64,000 nt of DNA, from contig NZ_JAPJZI010000001.1 of assembly GCF_027944115.1 (NCBI RefSeq), forward strand, positions 4,278,001 to 4,342,000, in the 5' to 3' direction. Both the position numbers and the translations under genes were made by a program. Under the pieces are notes generated by a model. It searched no databases, was not told the origin of the DNA, and saw nothing but the letters and a program-made list of their open reading frames with translations. Of the stretch, positions 20,686-32,100 are shown piece after piece (the stretch's first letter is position 1; every line of letters starts with the position of its first letter). This stretch comes from Hoeflea prorocentri. GTDB lineage: Bacteria > Pseudomonadota > Alphaproteobacteria > Rhizobiales > Rhizobiaceae.

Positions 20686-21963
20686 ATGTTTTACCAGATC
20701 TACGAACTCAGCCACGCTGCCATGTCGCCTTGGCGAGCAGCGGCCGATGCCATGCGCTTGGCCTATACCAACCCGCTCAATCCGATATCGCAAACACCCG
20801 CTGGCCGCACCATGGCCGCCGGTCTTGAAGTCTTCGAGCGCACGACACGGCGCTACGGCAAGCCGGAATTCGGCATCAGGGAAACGACTGTGGACGGGCA
20901 GATCGTGCCGGTCCATGAAGATATCGTCTGGGAAAAACCGTTCTGCAAACTGATCCATTTTCACCGGGGCCTGCCGCAAAAACACAAGCCGGACCCGAAA
21001 ATCCTGATCGTTGCGCCGATGTCCGGACACTATGCGACCTTGCTGCGCGGCACGGTCGAAACTTTGCTGCCCAATGCCGATATCTACATCACCGACTGGG
21101 TTGATGCGCGCATGGTGCCGATGACCGACGGCTCTTTCGATCTTGACGACTTTGTCGATTACATCATCGACATGCTGCATCACCTGGGCAGCGACACGCA
21201 TGTCATGGCGGTCTGCCAGCCATCCGTGCCAGTGCTGGCCGCCGTCGCGGTGATGGAAAAGCGCGGCGATCCGCTGGCGCCGCGATCCATGACACTGATG
21301 GGCGGACCGATCGACACGCGTATCAATCCGACCGCCGTGAATGCGCTGGCCGAAACCAAGCCCATTGAATGGTTCCGCGACAACGTGATCATGCGCGTAC
21401 CTTGGCCGCAGCCGGGTTTCATGCGCGAGGTCTATCCGGGCTTCCTGCAACTCTCCGGCTTCATGTCGATGAACCTCGACAAACATGTGATCGCCCAAAA
21501 GGATTTCTTCCAGCATCTGGTGGAAAACGATGGCGATTCGGCCGAGAAGCACCGGGAGTTCTATGACGAATATCTGGCGGTTATGGATCTGACGGCGGAG
21601 TTTTATCTGCAGACGGTCGAAACGGTGTTCATCGAACACTCCCTGCCGAAAGGCGAGTTCATGCACCGCGACGAGCTCGTGGAGCCTTCGGCGATCAAAA
21701 CCGTCGCGCTGCTGACGGTGGAAGGCGAGAACGACGATATCTCCGGTGTCGGCCAGACACAGGCGGCCCATCGCATCTGCGTGAATATTCCGGAAGACAT
21801 GCGCGAGCATTACATGCAGCCACGCGTCGGCCACTACGGCGTCTTCAACGGGTCACGTTTCCGGTCTGAAATCGCCCCGCGCATTCTCGATTTCATCCGC
21901 ACACATGATGCCGACAAAAAAGCCGCAAAACCCCGCGCAACAAGACGCAGGAAGCGCGGCTGA
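20686..21963 (+). CDS. phaZ: Intracellular polyhydroxyalkanoate depolymerase
   Basis: Alpha/beta hydrolase that degrades intracellular poly-3-hydroxybutyrate granules to release carbon and reducing power. 425 residues, matching the PhaZ depolymerase family: start MFYQIYELSHAAMSPWRA, a GHYATLLRGTVE oxyanion region, a cysteine nucleophile in CQPSVP (where lipases have GxSxG), and a late GVFNGSRF histidine-region segment. The C-terminus is basic (KPRATRRRKRG), which could aid granule or phospholipid contact. It is transcribed alone after gyrB. Cytoplasmic location is expected, as there is no signal peptide. Confidence 0.9.
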   Translation: MFYQIYELSHAAMSPWRAAADAMRLAYTNPLNPISQTPAGRTMAAGLEVFERTTRRYGKPEFGIRETTVDGQIVPVHEDIVWEKPFCKLIHFHRGLPQKHKPDPKILIVAPMSGHYATLLRGTVETLLPNADIYITDWVDARMVPMTDGSFDLDDFVDYIIDMLHHLGSDTHVMAVCQPSVPVLAAVAVMEKRGDPLAPRSMTLMGGPIDTRINPTAVNALAETKPIEWFRDNVIMRVPWPQPGFMREVYPGFLQLSGFMSMNLDKHVIAQKDFFQHLVENDGDSAEKHREFYDEYLAVMDLTAEFYLQTVETVFIEHSLPKGEFMHRDELVEPSAIKTVALLTVEGENDDISGVGQTQAAHRICVNIPEDMREHYMQPRVGHYGVFNGSRFRSEIAPRILDFIRTHDADKKAAKPRATRRRKRG

Positions 21964-22176
21964 CGTCCTTCTCTTTTTTCTACTTATACGCGAATTTTTT
22001 CTGCTATTATAGGTAGTGCTTGCGAGGCGGCTCAACGATTTTCGCACCGTTATATCTTTTATTTTCAAGATCTTAACAATTTTCTTGGCTGTGATTTCTT
22101 GAATCGCGCCGGTTTACCCCCACATCAAAAAGCGTAAGCGGCAATGTCTGCCGTTTCCTACTCAAAGGGCTTATCG

Positions 22177-22590
22177 ATGACCAATACCACAATGCTGCGT
22201 CCTGCCTGGACTCCCTTGACCATCGGACTGATGGTGCTTGGCTTTGTCGTATTCTGGCCTCTGGGCCTTGCCATGCTTGCCTATATCATCTGGGGAGATC
22301 GGCTTGACGGTTTCAAACGGGATGTGAACAAGGCGACGGACGACATGTTTGCAGGCTGCAAACGTTCGCGCCACAGCTATCACGCCCGGACCGGAAATGT
22401 TGCCTTCGATGATTGGCGGGCGGCCGAGCTTGAACGTCTCGCTGAAGAGCGCCGCAAGCTTGACGAGGCACGCGAGGAATTCGACGAATATATGCGCGAG
22501 TTGCGGCGGGCCAAGGACCAGAAGGATTTCGACCGCTTTATGGCTAAACGCAAGAAAAGCCAGACTGTGGATCTCGATCCGGAAGAATAG
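22177..22590 (+). CDS. DUF2852 family membrane-anchored protein
   Basis: Small protein of the DUF2852 family, common in rhizobia, function unknown. From ATG 22177 it has 137 residues; an in-frame ATG at 22144 would add 11. One or two hydrophobic segments (LGFVVFWPLGLAMLAYIIW) near the N-terminus are followed by a long charged, probably coiled-coil C-terminal part rich in Glu and Arg (ELERLAEERRKLDEAREEF). A strong terminator follows at 22619-22643, so it is a single-gene unit. The upstream 200 bases are AT-rich. Confidence 0.8.
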   Translation: MTNTTMLRPAWTPLTIGLMVLGFVVFWPLGLAMLAYIIWGDRLDGFKRDVNKATDDMFAGCKRSRHSYHARTGNVAFDDWRAAELERLAEERRKLDEAREEFDEYMRELRRAKDQKDFDRFMAKRKKSQTVDLDPEE

Positions 22591-22618
22591 TCTTCAACGA
22601 CTATGCCTTGAAAAGACT

Positions 22619-22643
22619 GGCGCCCCTCAGGGGCGCCTTTTTT
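22619..22643 (+). terminator. Rho-independent terminator after DUF2852 gene
   Basis: GGCGCCCC (22619-22626) pairs with GGGGCGCC (22630-22637) with a 3-base loop, followed by a six-T run at 22638-22643. Confidence 0.9.
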
Positions 22644-22672
22644 GTGTGGTGAGAATCGCTTAAAGAGCTTGT

Positions 22673-23431
22673 ATGTTCGGCCTGAAGAGACGTTTGAAAT
22701 CGGCTCAAGAACGACCGGAGCGTGGCCGTGATATTGCGGTTGCCGGGCGTCGCCTGCCGCTCAAAATCAATGAAAACGTGCGCGCGAAACGCATGACCCT
22801 GCGTATTGAACCCGGGGGCAGGGCGTTGCGCATGTCGGTGCCGGTGGGCTTGGCCGACACGGAGATCGACAATTTCCTTCACCGCCACCATGGCTGGCTC
22901 ACCGCGCGGCTTGCCAAACTGCCGAAATCAAGCACCGTGACCGAGGGCGGCTCGATCGATATTCGCGGCGTTGCGCACAGGATTGTCAGAACCGGCAAGC
23001 CACGTGGCATCAGCCAGACCGGTGAGATTGATGGCGAGCCTGTGCTCTTTGTCGGCGGTGCGCCGGAACATCTGGGCCGCCGTACGGCGGATTTCCTGAA
23101 GAAACTGGCACGCGGCGAACTGGAAGAGGCCGTTGCACGCCATGCGGAGGCATTGGGAAAGACCGTTGCGGCCGTCAGCATGAAAGACACCAAAAGCCGT
23201 TGGGGTTCATGCACGGCGCAGGGCCGGCTCTCATTTTCCTGGCGGATCGTCATGGCGCCGGATCATGTGATCGATTATCTGGCCGCCCATGAGGTCGCGC
23301 ATCTTGAGGAAATGAACCACGGGCCGCGTTTCTGGTCTCTATGCAAACGCCTGTGCCCCCGCACCGACGAAGCCAAATCCTGGCTGAAGCGCAACGGTTC
23401 GGCGCTGCATTCGATCGATTTCAAAGGCTGA
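22673..23431 (+). CDS. YgjP-like zinc metalloprotease
   Basis: Putative metallopeptidase of the YgjP/WLM-like family (DUF45, M48-like), 252 residues. The zinc site HEVAHLEEMNHG fits HExxH with a third histidine, and the family segment DTKSRWGSCTAQGRLSFSWR lies just before it. The N-terminal half has the NFLHRHHGWLTARLAKLP region found in such proteins. The cellular role of this family is poorly known. It is a short gap downstream of the DUF2852 terminator and upstream of the trp genes, with a weak hairpin between, and is probably its own transcript. Confidence 0.85.
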   Translation: MFGLKRRLKSAQERPERGRDIAVAGRRLPLKINENVRAKRMTLRIEPGGRALRMSVPVGLADTEIDNFLHRHHGWLTARLAKLPKSSTVTEGGSIDIRGVAHRIVRTGKPRGISQTGEIDGEPVLFVGGAPEHLGRRTADFLKKLARGELEEAVARHAEALGKTVAAVSMKDTKSRWGSCTAQGRLSFSWRIVMAPDHVIDYLAAHEVAHLEEMNHGPRFWSLCKRLCPRTDEAKSWLKRNGSALHSIDFKG

Positions 23432-23545
23432 TCTCACCTTTACGGTCCTTCGGCCCGGTGTGAGCCTCTGTCGGGCGGCTAATTTCAGCCCAAAACGGCA
23501 AGCAAAATGCTCGACTCTGCAGAAAAATCATGCGACGAGCACCCC

Positions 23546-24205
23546 ATGAGCGTTCCGGTTAAAATATGCGGGCTGAAAACGGAAGAAGCGGTCGATGCCG
23601 CCCTCAAGGGCGGCGCGGCCTATATCGGCTTCATTTTCTTCCCGAAAAGCCCACGCAACATAACGCCGCGCGATGCCGGACTTCTGGCAGAGCGGGCACG
23701 CGGGCGCGCCAGGACGGTTGCCGTTACGGTGAATGCGGACGATGCCCTGCTTGACGAGATCGTTGCCGGGGTCAAACCGGATTATCTGCAGCTTCACGGC
23801 AAAGAGAGCACTGAGCGGGTAGCGCAGATCAAGGAGCGCTTCGGCCTGCCTGTCATCAAGGCCTTCGCCATCCGTGAAGCTGCCGATCTTGCCGCTGTCA
23901 GGGACTATGTCGGCGTCGCGGACCAGTTGCTCTTCGATGCCAAACCGCCGCCCGGCGCCGAGCTGCCCGGCGGAAACGGCGTGGCCTTCGACTGGAGCAT
24001 TCTGTCCGGCCTCGACGGCGGCATCGACTATCTGCTTTCCGGCGGCCTGAACGCCGGCAATATCAGCGAAGCAATCATCGGAACCGGCGCCCCCGCCATT
24101 GACGTGTCATCCGGCGTCGAAGGGGCTCCGGGTGAAAAGGACCCCGGCCTTATCGCCGGTTTTTTCGAAGCGGTCCGGCGCGCCGAGCAGCGCTTGCCCG
24201 CCTGA
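23546..24205 (+). CDS. trpF: Phosphoribosylanthranilate isomerase
   Basis: Third enzyme of tryptophan synthesis (N-(5'-phosphoribosyl)anthranilate to CdRP). The TIM barrel of 219 residues starts [12 protein letters not shown] with the catalytic cysteine in KICGLKT, and has the [14 protein letters not shown] loop and the late [20 protein letters not shown] segment. I take ATG 23546, since an ATG at 23507 adds 13 residues unlike TrpF homologues. trpB follows after ten bases and trpA after two more, a common alphaproteobacterial trpFBA order. No attenuator or leader peptide is evident upstream. Confidence 0.94.
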   Translation: MSVPVKICGLKTEEAVDAALKGGAAYIGFIFFPKSPRNITPRDAGLLAERARGRARTVAVTVNADDALLDEIVAGVKPDYLQLHGKESTERVAQIKERFGLPVIKAFAIREAADLAAVRDYVGVADQLLFDAKPPPGAELPGGNGVAFDWSILSGLDGGIDYLLSGGLNAGNISEAIIGTGAPAIDVSSGVEGAPGEKDPGLIAGFFEAVRRAEQRLPA

Positions 24206-24215
24206 GGAGTGTGCA

Positions 24216-25436
24216 TTGAACAAGCCAGCCAAACCCAATTCATTCCGAGCCGGCCCTGATGAAGACGGCCGTTTCGGCATTTTCGGCGGACGCTTCGTCG
24301 CCGAAACGCTGATGCCGCTGATCCTCGACCTTCAGGACGCGTGGGACAAGGCAAAGGAAGACCCGGAGTATCAGGCCGAGCTGACAAGCCTCAACACGCA
24401 CTATACCGGCCGCCCAAGCCCGCTCTATTTCGCTGAACGGATGACGGAGGAACTGGGTGGCGCCAAGATCTATTTCAAACGCGACGAGCTCAATCACACC
24501 GGCTCGCACAAGATCAACAACTGCCTCGGACAGATTCTGCTGGCAAAGCGCATGGGCAAAACCCGCATCATTGCCGAAACGGGCGCCGGACAACACGGCG
24601 TCGCGGCGGCAACCGTCGCCGCACGCTTTGGCCTTCCCTGCGTTGTCTATATGGGCGCGACCGATGTCGAGCGACAGGCTCCCAACGTGTTCCGTATGAA
24701 GCTCCTGGGAGCAGAGGTCATTCCGGTAAGCGCCGGAAACGGAACGCTCAAGGATGCGATGAACGAGGCTCTGCGCGACTGGGTGACGAATGTCGAAAAC
24801 ACCTATTACCTGATCGGCACGGCAGCCGGCCCCCACCCTTACCCGGAAATGGTGCGCGATTTTCAGTCCGTGATCGGACAGGAAACCAAGGAACAGCTCA
24901 TGGAGCGCGAAGGCCGCCTGCCCGACATGATCGTGGCGTCCGTCGGCGGCGGTTCCAATGCGATCGGTCTGTTCCACCCGTTCCTCGACGATGATTCCGT
25001 GCGGATCGTCGGTGTCGAAGCCGGCGGCAAGGGCCTCGACACCAATGAGCACTGTGCATCGCTGACGGCGGGCCGCCCGGGCGTATTGCACGGCAACCGC
25101 ACCTATCTGCTTCAGGACGGAGACGGTCAGATCGAAGAAGGGCATTCGATTTCGGCGGGGCTCGATTATCCCGGTATCGGTCCGGAGCACTCCTGGCTGA
25201 AGGATAGCGGGCGCGTCGAATATGTACCCATTATGGACCACGAAGCCCTGGAGGCCTTCCAGCGATTGACGCGCGTGGAAGGCATTATTCCGGCACTGGA
25301 GCCGTCCCACGCCCTTGCCGAAGTGATCAAGCGGGCACCTTCGATGGGCAAGGACGACATCATTGTCATGAATCTGTGCGGACGGGGCGACAAGGATGTC
25401 TTTACCGCCGCCAAACACCTTGGAGTGGAGCTGTAA
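24216..25436 (+). CDS. trpB: Tryptophan synthase beta subunit
   Basis: PLP enzyme that condenses indole with serine in the TrpAB complex. 406 residues. The PLP-binding lysine is in HTGSHKINN, and GGGSNAIG binds the cofactor phosphate. The family start is [20 protein letters not shown]. No ATG precedes the conserved start; TTG at 24216 has GAGGAG at 24204-24209 six bases upstream, so I take a TTG start. It starts ten bases after trpF and ends two bases before trpA, indicating translational coupling. Confidence 0.96.
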   Translation: MNKPAKPNSFRAGPDEDGRFGIFGGRFVAETLMPLILDLQDAWDKAKEDPEYQAELTSLNTHYTGRPSPLYFAERMTEELGGAKIYFKRDELNHTGSHKINNCLGQILLAKRMGKTRIIAETGAGQHGVAAATVAARFGLPCVVYMGATDVERQAPNVFRMKLLGAEVIPVSAGNGTLKDAMNEALRDWVTNVENTYYLIGTAAGPHPYPEMVRDFQSVIGQETKEQLMEREGRLPDMIVASVGGGSNAIGLFHPFLDDDSVRIVGVEAGGKGLDTNEHCASLTAGRPGVLHGNRTYLLQDGDGQIEEGHSISAGLDYPGIGPEHSWLKDSGRVEYVPIMDHEALEAFQRLTRVEGIIPALEPSHALAEVIKRAPSMGKDDIIVMNLCGRGDKDVFTAAKHLGVEL

Positions 25437-25438
25437 CA

Positions 25439-26278
25439 ATGACCACTCGAATGGACAAACGGTTTGCCAAACTGGCCGATGCGGGCCGCCCGGCTCTGGT
25501 GACCTATTTCATGGGCGGCGATCCGGACTATGCCTCGTCCCTTGATATCATGAAGGCGCTTCCGGGCGCCGGCGCTGATATTATCGAACTCGGCATGCCG
25601 TTCTCGGATCCGATGGCCGATGGGCCTGCGATCCAGGCCGCCGGCCTCCGGGCGCTCAAGGGTGGACAGACCCTTGCCAAGACGCTGCAGATGGCATCGG
25701 ATTTCCGCAAGGACGACCCGGACACGCCGATCGTCATGATGGGCTACTACAACCCCATTTATATCTACGGTGTCGACCGCTTTCTCGACGACGCGGTTGC
25801 GGTCGGGATTGACGGGTTGATCGTCGTCGACCTGCCGCCCGAAATGGATGACGAACTGTGCCTTCCCGCACTGGAAAAAGGCATCAGCTTTATCCGCCTT
25901 GCCACGCCGACAACGGATGACAAGCGCCTTCCCACTGTGCTGCGGAACACGTCGGGCTTTGTTTATTATGTGTCCATGACCGGTATTACCGGCTCGGCAC
26001 TGCCCGATACCGACAAGGTCGGCGCCGCCGTTGCGCGCATCAAAGGTCATACCGACCTTCCCGTCTGCGTCGGCTTCGGCGTGAAGACGGGCGAGCAGGC
26101 CCGGGCTATCGGCGCATCGGCGGATGGCGTTGTTGTCGGAACCGCAATCGTCAATGCGGTTGCCGATTCGCTGGATCAGTCGGGTGCAGCGACCGACGCG
26201 ACCACCGAGCGTGTCGCCGAACTCGTGCGCTCGCTTGCCGAGGGTGTCCACACCGCGCGCCTTGCGGTCGCGGAGTAA
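25439..26278 (+). CDS. trpA: Tryptophan synthase alpha subunit
   Basis: TIM barrel that cleaves indole-3-glycerol phosphate to indole for TrpB. 279 residues beginning [17 protein letters not shown] at ATG 25439, two bases after the trpB stop. Catalytic acids sit in [14 protein letters not shown] (Glu and Asp), followed by the VPDLP-like [10 protein letters not shown] strand and [10 protein letters not shown] loop. The longer frame to 25376 lies inside trpB and is not used. It sits between trpB and accD in a long co-directional cluster. Confidence 0.97.
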   Translation: MTTRMDKRFAKLADAGRPALVTYFMGGDPDYASSLDIMKALPGAGADIIELGMPFSDPMADGPAIQAAGLRALKGGQTLAKTLQMASDFRKDDPDTPIVMMGYYNPIYIYGVDRFLDDAVAVGIDGLIVVDLPPEMDDELCLPALEKGISFIRLATPTTDDKRLPTVLRNTSGFVYYVSMTGITGSALPDTDKVGAAVARIKGHTDLPVCVGFGVKTGEQARAIGASADGVVVGTAIVNAVADSLDQSGAATDATTERVAELVRSLAEGVHTARLAVAE

Positions 26279-26328
26279 AATGCCCACATTACCGGTTCGA
26301 ACCTGTTGAAGACCTGGAGTACTGCGCC

Positions 26329-27333
26329 GTGAACTGGATTACCAGCTTTGTGCGTCCGAAGATAAACTCGATGCTTGGACGCCGGGATGTTCCGGAAAAC
26401 CTTTGGATCAAATGCCCTGAAACCGGGGAAATGGTGTTCCATACGGATCTTGAAGAGAATCTGTGGGTCATTCCCGCCTCGGGCTATCACATGAAGATTT
26501 CCGCTGAGGCGCGGCTGAAATACTTGTTCGACAATGGCGCGTTCGAAGAAATCGAACGGCCGCAGGCGGTTCAGGATCCACTGAAGTTCCGCGATTCCAA
26601 AAAATATACCGACCGTCTGCGCGATGTGCGGGCCAAAACCGGGCTGGAAGACTCCATCATTGCCGGGGTCGGCACCATCAAGGGTGTGCGGGCCGTGGCC
26701 TGCGCGCACGATTTTTCCTTTATCGGCGGCTCGCTTGGCGTTGCGGCCGGAGAGGCGATCATCCGGGCCTTCGAGGTCGCGGTTGAACAGAATTGTCCCG
26801 TTGTCATGTTTGCAGCCTCAGGCGGCGCGCGCATGCAGGAGGGTATTTTGTCGCTGATGCAGTTGCCGCGCACGACAGTGGCGGTCGAAATGCTGAAAGA
26901 AGCCGGCCTGCCCTATATTGTTGTCCTGACCAATCCCACCACGGGCGGCGTGTCCGCATCCTACGCAATGCTGGGAGACATCCACATCGCCGAGCCCGGT
27001 GCGGAAATCTGTTTTGCCGGCAAGCGCGTGATCGAACAGACAATCCATGAAAAGCTTCCCGAAGGTTTCCAGACATCGGAATATCTGATGGAACACGGCA
27101 TGGTCGACATGGTGGTCTCACGGCACGACCTTCCCGATACGCTGGCACGGCTTTTGAACATCATGATGAAGAAGCCCCCTCACCAGATCGACGCCGCCCC
27201 GTCGCCAGATGGTGCGGTTGAAGAGCCCGATGCGGTGATTGTCGAGAGCGAAACCGAGCCGATGCCCGCCGTCGAGGCGGCCGAGGCGGTGGCCAATGGA
27301 CCGGAAAACCGTGACGCAAACAACAGCGGCTGA
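26329..27333 (+). CDS. accD: Acetyl-CoA carboxylase carboxyltransferase beta subunit
   Basis: Carboxyltransferase subunit that with AccA moves CO2 from carboxybiotin to acetyl-CoA, the first step of fatty acid synthesis. 334 residues from GTG 26329. The crotonase-fold core shows [21 protein letters not shown] and [14 protein letters not shown]. In the N-terminal zinc-ribbon region only Cys29 remains (WIKCPETGE). The other three cysteines of the classical CxxC...CxxC are replaced, by Thr32, Ile48 and Ser51 in my alignment. The C-terminal 40 residues are acidic and low complexity. The accD end overlaps the folC start. Confidence 0.95.
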   Translation: MNWITSFVRPKINSMLGRRDVPENLWIKCPETGEMVFHTDLEENLWVIPASGYHMKISAEARLKYLFDNGAFEEIERPQAVQDPLKFRDSKKYTDRLRDVRAKTGLEDSIIAGVGTIKGVRAVACAHDFSFIGGSLGVAAGEAIIRAFEVAVEQNCPVVMFAASGGARMQEGILSLMQLPRTTVAVEMLKEAGLPYIVVLTNPTTGGVSASYAMLGDIHIAEPGAEICFAGKRVIEQTIHEKLPEGFQTSEYLMEHGMVDMVVSRHDLPDTLARLLNIMMKKPPHQIDAAPSPDGAVEEPDAVIVESETEPMPAVEAAEAVANGPENRDANNSG

Positions 27334-28645
27334 TGAAATCGAACATCTGATGCGCCTGCATCCGAAAGGTTACGACCTTTCGCTCGGACGTGTCGAACGA
27401 TTGCTGGAAAAACTCGGTAACCCTCAGGACAGGTTGCCACCCGTCATTCATATCGCCGGCACCAACGGCAAGGGGTCAGCCGGGGCATTCTGCCGTGCCA
27501 TCCTCGAAGCCGAAGGCCTCGCGGTGCATGTTCACACGTCTCCACACCTGGTGCACTGGCATGAGCGCTTCCGCATTGGCGAGAAAGCCAGGCCGGGCCA
27601 GCTTGTGGACGATGCGGTGCTGGCCGAAGCGATCCGCCGCGTGGCAAAGGCCAATGACGGCGAGGCGATTACTGTCTTTGAAATCCTGACCGCGGTGGCT
27701 TTTTTGCTGTTTGCCGAACATCCGGCGGACGCAACCGTGATGGAGGTGGGGCTCGGTGGCCGTTTCGACGCCACCAATGTGATGAAGAAACCCGCTGTCA
27801 GCCTGATTATGCCCATATCGCTCGATCACCAGGCTTATCTTGGCGATCGCGTGGAACTGATCGCGGCGGAAAAAGCCGGAATCATCAAGGCTGGCGTTCC
27901 GGTTGTCGTCGGATTTCAGCAGGAAGACGCGGCCCGCGATACGGTGGTTGCCACAGCCGACCGGCTAGGCTGCACGCTCAGCGTCTATGGACAGGACTAC
28001 CACGCCCATGAAGAACATGGCCGTCTTGTCTATCAGGATGAAATGGGTCTGTCGGACCTGACACTGCCGCAGCTTCCGGGCCGCCATCAGCTTTCAAATG
28101 CCGCCGCTGCGATCCGCGCCCTCAAGGCGGCGGGGTTCAATATTTCAGACAGGGCAATTGAAGAGGGCCTTCAACAGGCCAAATGGCCGGGCCGCATGCA
28201 ACCGGTCACGGACGGACCGTTGATTGACGAGGCCGTTGCGGGCGCCGAAATATGGATCGACGGCGGGCACAATCCCGCAGCCGGCCATGCCATTGCAGAG
28301 ATGCTCGCCGAGCTGGAAGAACGCAAGGAAAGACCGCTTTTCCTGGTGAGCGGTATGATCAACACCAAGGACCCGGTCGGTTATTTTGCGGCCTTTGCAG
28401 GTATGGCGCGCCACGTCTATACGGTTCCGGTTCAAGGTTCGGACGCCGGGATCGACCCGGTTGTTCTTGCCGAAGATGCCGCCAGCGCCGGCCTGTCGTC
28501 TCAACCGGCCTCCGATGTAATGCAGGCGCTCGCCATGATGCGCGAGGACTTCAAGGATATGGAAGCGCCGCCGCGTATCCTCATCGGCGGTTCGCTCTAT
28601 CTGATCGGCGATATACTCGCCGAAAACGGCCTGGTGCCGTCCTGA
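27296..28645 (+). CDS. folC: Dihydrofolate/folylpolyglutamate synthase
   Basis: ATP-dependent ligase that makes dihydrofolate from dihydropteroate and adds glutamates to folates. 449 residues from ATG 27296 (38 bases inside accD); GTG 27311 is an equally plausible start. Motifs: GTNGKGS P-loop ([15 protein letters not shown]), the LSLDRI-like [11 protein letters not shown] region, the [12 protein letters not shown] Mur-ligase segment, and DGGHNPAAG near the C-terminal domain. It closes the trpFBA-accD-folC cluster and ends at a bidirectional terminator shared with trxA. Confidence 0.95.
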   Translation: MDRKTVTQTTAADEIEHLMRLHPKGYDLSLGRVERLLEKLGNPQDRLPPVIHIAGTNGKGSAGAFCRAILEAEGLAVHVHTSPHLVHWHERFRIGEKARPGQLVDDAVLAEAIRRVAKANDGEAITVFEILTAVAFLLFAEHPADATVMEVGLGGRFDATNVMKKPAVSLIMPISLDHQAYLGDRVELIAAEKAGIIKAGVPVVVGFQQEDAARDTVVATADRLGCTLSVYGQDYHAHEEHGRLVYQDEMGLSDLTLPQLPGRHQLSNAAAAIRALKAAGFNISDRAIEEGLQQAKWPGRMQPVTDGPLIDEAVAGAEIWIDGGHNPAAGHAIAEMLAELEERKERPLFLVSGMINTKDPVGYFAAFAGMARHVYTVPVQGSDAGIDPVVLAEDAASAGLSSQPASDVMQALAMMREDFKDMEAPPRILIGGSLYLIGDILAENGLVPS

Positions 28646-28653
28646 CAAGCAAA

Positions 28654-28681
28654 AACCGCACCGCCAATTGGCGGTGCGGTT
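28654..28681. terminator. Bidirectional terminator between folC and trxA
   Basis: A perfect 28-bp palindrome: AACCGCACCGCCAA at 28654-28667 and TTGGCGGTGCGGTT at 28668-28681. It lies between two convergent genes. Five A precede the stem on the plus strand (T run on the minus strand), so termination is best supported for the minus strand; on the plus strand the stem ends in TT. Confidence 0.8.
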
Positions 28682-28703
28682 CACATACAGCTATCGGGTC
28701 GGA

Positions 28704-29024
28704 TCAGACCGAGCCGCTGATCCAGTTGGACAGGGCTGATTTCGGAGATGCACCGACCTTGATGTCGGCAACCTCACCGCCCTTGAACATGGCCAGCGTC
28801 GGGATCGAGCGCACGCCATACTGAGCGGCAATATCCGGATTCTCGTCGATATTGATCTTCGCGACCTTCACCTTGCCCGCCATTTCGGTGGAAATTTCCT
28901 CAAGGCTGGGTGCGATCATCTTGCATGGTCCACACCATTCTGCCCAGAAGTCCACAACGACAGGTTCCGCGGCTTCGAGAACCTCTGACTGGAAGTTGGA
29001 TGTGTCGACCTTGACGGTGGCCAT
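28704..29024 (-). CDS. trxA: Thioredoxin
   Basis: Cytoplasmic disulfide reductase, 106 residues, with [15 protein letters not shown] active site and the cis-proline segment [13 protein letters not shown]. No signal peptide. It lies about 150 bases downstream of addA on the same strand and may be read from its own promoter as well. A shared terminator at 28654-28681 ends it. Confidence 0.98.
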   Translation of the reverse strand: MATVKVDTSNFQSEVLEAAEPVVVDFWAEWCGPCKMIAPSLEEISTEMAGKVKVAKINIDENPDIAAQYGVRSIPTLAMFKGGEVADIKVGASPKSALSNWISGSV

Positions 29025-29172
29025 GGCTTAAGCTCCTTCGTTTTGCATTGTCCGCGGCCTGGCGCAAACATTTTAGTTGTTGCTAATATCTTGTACGCGG
29101 TCGCTGATTTCAAGGACCGGCATGTCACTTTGTTGTCAATCGGCGCAAAGTTCTTTTGAAAACCCGGCCGGG

Positions 29173-32100
29173 CTACGATTCTCGTTCCAGATCGGCAAGG
29201 GCGGCTTCAAGCATCTCGCCCGGCAAAGGCAGCAGGACCGGCGCTTCGGTGAAAAGCAGCGCCAATTCGACCGGGCGGTCCGGATAAAGCGGCTGAACGA
29301 GAGCACGGTAAAGGGCCATCTGAAGCACATAGAGGGGCGGGACATCCTCAAGGCGCATCACCGGTTGCCGGTTGGTCTTGTAGTCAACAATCAAAACCTT
29401 CTCCGGCGTGACGGCAATACGGTCGAGCCGGGCGGACACGGCCCTTTCCTGACCGGCCACGTCGAGCGTACCCATGATCGCCACCTCGGCCTGACTGCCC
29501 GGCGCAAAACAGCCTGAAAACCGGTCGTTCGACAGAATATTGAGGACAGATCCGGCAATGGACCGGCGCTCGTCTTCCGGCCAGTCCCGCACAGCGCGAT
29601 GGAGATAACGCTCGGCGGCGGCGGCGCGGTCGTCCGGCGCAAGACCGGGCAACAGTTGCAGCAGACGGTGGATGATCCGGCCGCGTTCCATCGGTTTGTT
29701 CGAAGACGACATTGCTCCGAAGATCGGCGAGGCGGTGACGCCAGCCTGCGCACTGCCATCGATAATGACACCGGCGGCCGAAGGCGCGAGCGGCCGCGGC
29801 AGACGCTCTGTTGCCGCCAGCGGCCTGCTCAACCCGGGGGGCAGCGGCTCCCGTTCTCGGGTTTTTTCAGTTTCCTGCCTTTGTCTTTCCGGCAGATCAT
29901 CTTCGGAAATGGAAAAATGCAGTCCGCCCCACTCCTGACCTGCGGCCCGATAAACCGTATCTTTTGCTTCCGTCCGCGCGCCAAGCGCCTCGGCCACCAT
30001 TCGGTGCCAGTGCAGGTAGGCCGGCTGCCGCAAACCGTGATAACCGCAGACAATCAGCCGGTCGGCAGCCCGGGTCATGCCGACGTAAAGCAGCCGGCGG
30101 TATTCGTCTTCGGAAGCCTCCATGATCGAGGATTTCAGTGAATCCGCTGTGCTGTTGGAGGTTGCCTTTCCCGGAACCCAAAGGATGGCAGGCGGCAGCG
30201 GACCGACTGTCTTTTCAAGCGGCAGTGACCGCAATCTTGGAACATGCCGGCTGTCGGCGGGCTGGCCGCCTGAATCCACCAGGAAAACGACCGGCGCTTC
30301 CAGCCCCTTCGAGGCATGAACCGTCATGATGCGCACCTCGTCGCGGCCCTGTTCCAATTCGCGCTTAATCTCCGGCGAGCTGCTTTCCAGCGTAGTGAGG
30401 AAAGCCTGAAGGCCGGGCAGGGCGGCGGTCTCCTGTTCAAGCGCGAAATTCAGGAACTCATCAAGGACATCGCTGGCCTCATGGCCGAGCCGCGCCAGGA
30501 ATTTCGCTCGCCCGCCGTCGCGCCCCAGAAGCCGGGCATAGAAGTCGAACACCGGCATGCGGTCAGCGCGCGAAAGCAGCTCGCCGATGCGTTTGTCGGC
30601 CTCGGCAAAGCGCCCGCCCCGCTCGGCGGCAAGATCGGCGAGCCTTGAATGAACATCCTGATTTTCAGCCCGGCGGGCCGCCAGTTCGAATATGTCTTCT
30701 TCGGAAAAATCGAACAGGGGGCTCTTCAACACCGCGCAGAGCGACAGATCATCGCCCGGGTTCAACATGACGCGGCCAAGCGCCATCAAATCCTCGACGG
30801 CAATGTGTTCGACGAGCTTGAGCCGGTCGGCGCCCGCCACCGCGATGCCATTTCGCTTCAGAGCCCGCATGAGCGCGGCGACAAAGCTGTCTCGTTTACG
30901 CACGAGGATGAGGATGTCACCGGCGCTGAGCGCCCGCCTTTCGCCATTGCGCGTGAGGGTTTCGCCATTCGCCAGCCAGTCGCGGATCGTTCCGGCAACG
31001 CGCGCGGCCAGCAGAGCCGGCGGGGCGGATTCCGGAGTGGCGTCGAAGGGCGCCCTCCAGTCTTCCTGATCGTCGCCTGCCTCCTTCCCGATCACCTCCC
31101 AGATATCCACGGAGCCGGGCTCACGCGCCCTGTTGGACGCATGGGTCACACCGTCGCCAGCCGATGTCAGGCCCTTGCTGTTTGCCTTCTCGGAAAAGAC
31201 GGCGTCGACCGCGGCGAGGACATCGCCGGTCGAGCGGAAAGACAAGTAAAGGCTGAGCGCGTCAAAACGCTTTTCGGCTGCCAATGCCCTTTGGTTGATG
31301 TCGTGGCCGGTGGCGAGGAACAGTTCGGGCCGTGCGCCCTGAAAGGAATAGATCGACTGTTTTTCGTCACCGACGGCAAAAAGCGTCCGGTCGTCGTCGC
31401 GCGACCCTTTGCCGGCAAAGAATTCTTCCGCCAGCTTTGTGATCACCGCCCATTGTTCGGGGCTTGTGTCCTGGGCCTCGTCGACCAGGATATGATCGAT
31501 GCCCTGATCGAGCTTGTAATGAACCCAGGGCCCAGCGCCCTCGCGTTCAAGCAGGATTGCCGTCCTTGACACCAGGTCCTCGAAATCGAGCCGTCCGCCG
31601 CGCCGCTTCAGGCTTTCATATTCTCGGTCCATACGACCGGCGAGAACCAGCGCCGCGCAGGTTGCCTCGACCATGCGCAGTGTGCGCTGGCGATCGATGA
31701 GTGCCTGCAGGTAAAGCGCCGCATCATTGAGCTTGTCCTCAATCTCAGGAAAGACCGCGCGAACGCCTGCGGATGCAGCCTTGGAAAAACTGCGCGGTTG
31801 ACCGTCCTTCTTAAGAAACAACGCTATCAGGCGTTCAAATCTTTCATTGCTGTCTTTCAGTTCGGCAATGTCCGCCAGTCCGCCGGCCATGGTCATTGGC
31901 GTTTTTGCTTTCTGACTGGCCGCCGCGGCACCATAGACGGAGATGTCGCTTGGCGAGATCGAGGGCAGGGGCCATGCTCCGGCAATGATCCCCTCATCGG
32001 TTTCGTCGACGCCGAGACTGAGCGCCTTGCGCAATACCGGACCGGGACCGCCGAAGCGCTGCGCGGCGGAGATGAAATCACGCACCGGGCGGCGGCGGCG

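Noticed and set aside
26329-27333. accD as a pseudogene because of missing zinc cysteines
   Set aside because: The frame is intact with a complete catalytic core, and as I recall other alphaproteobacterial AccD share this N-terminus.
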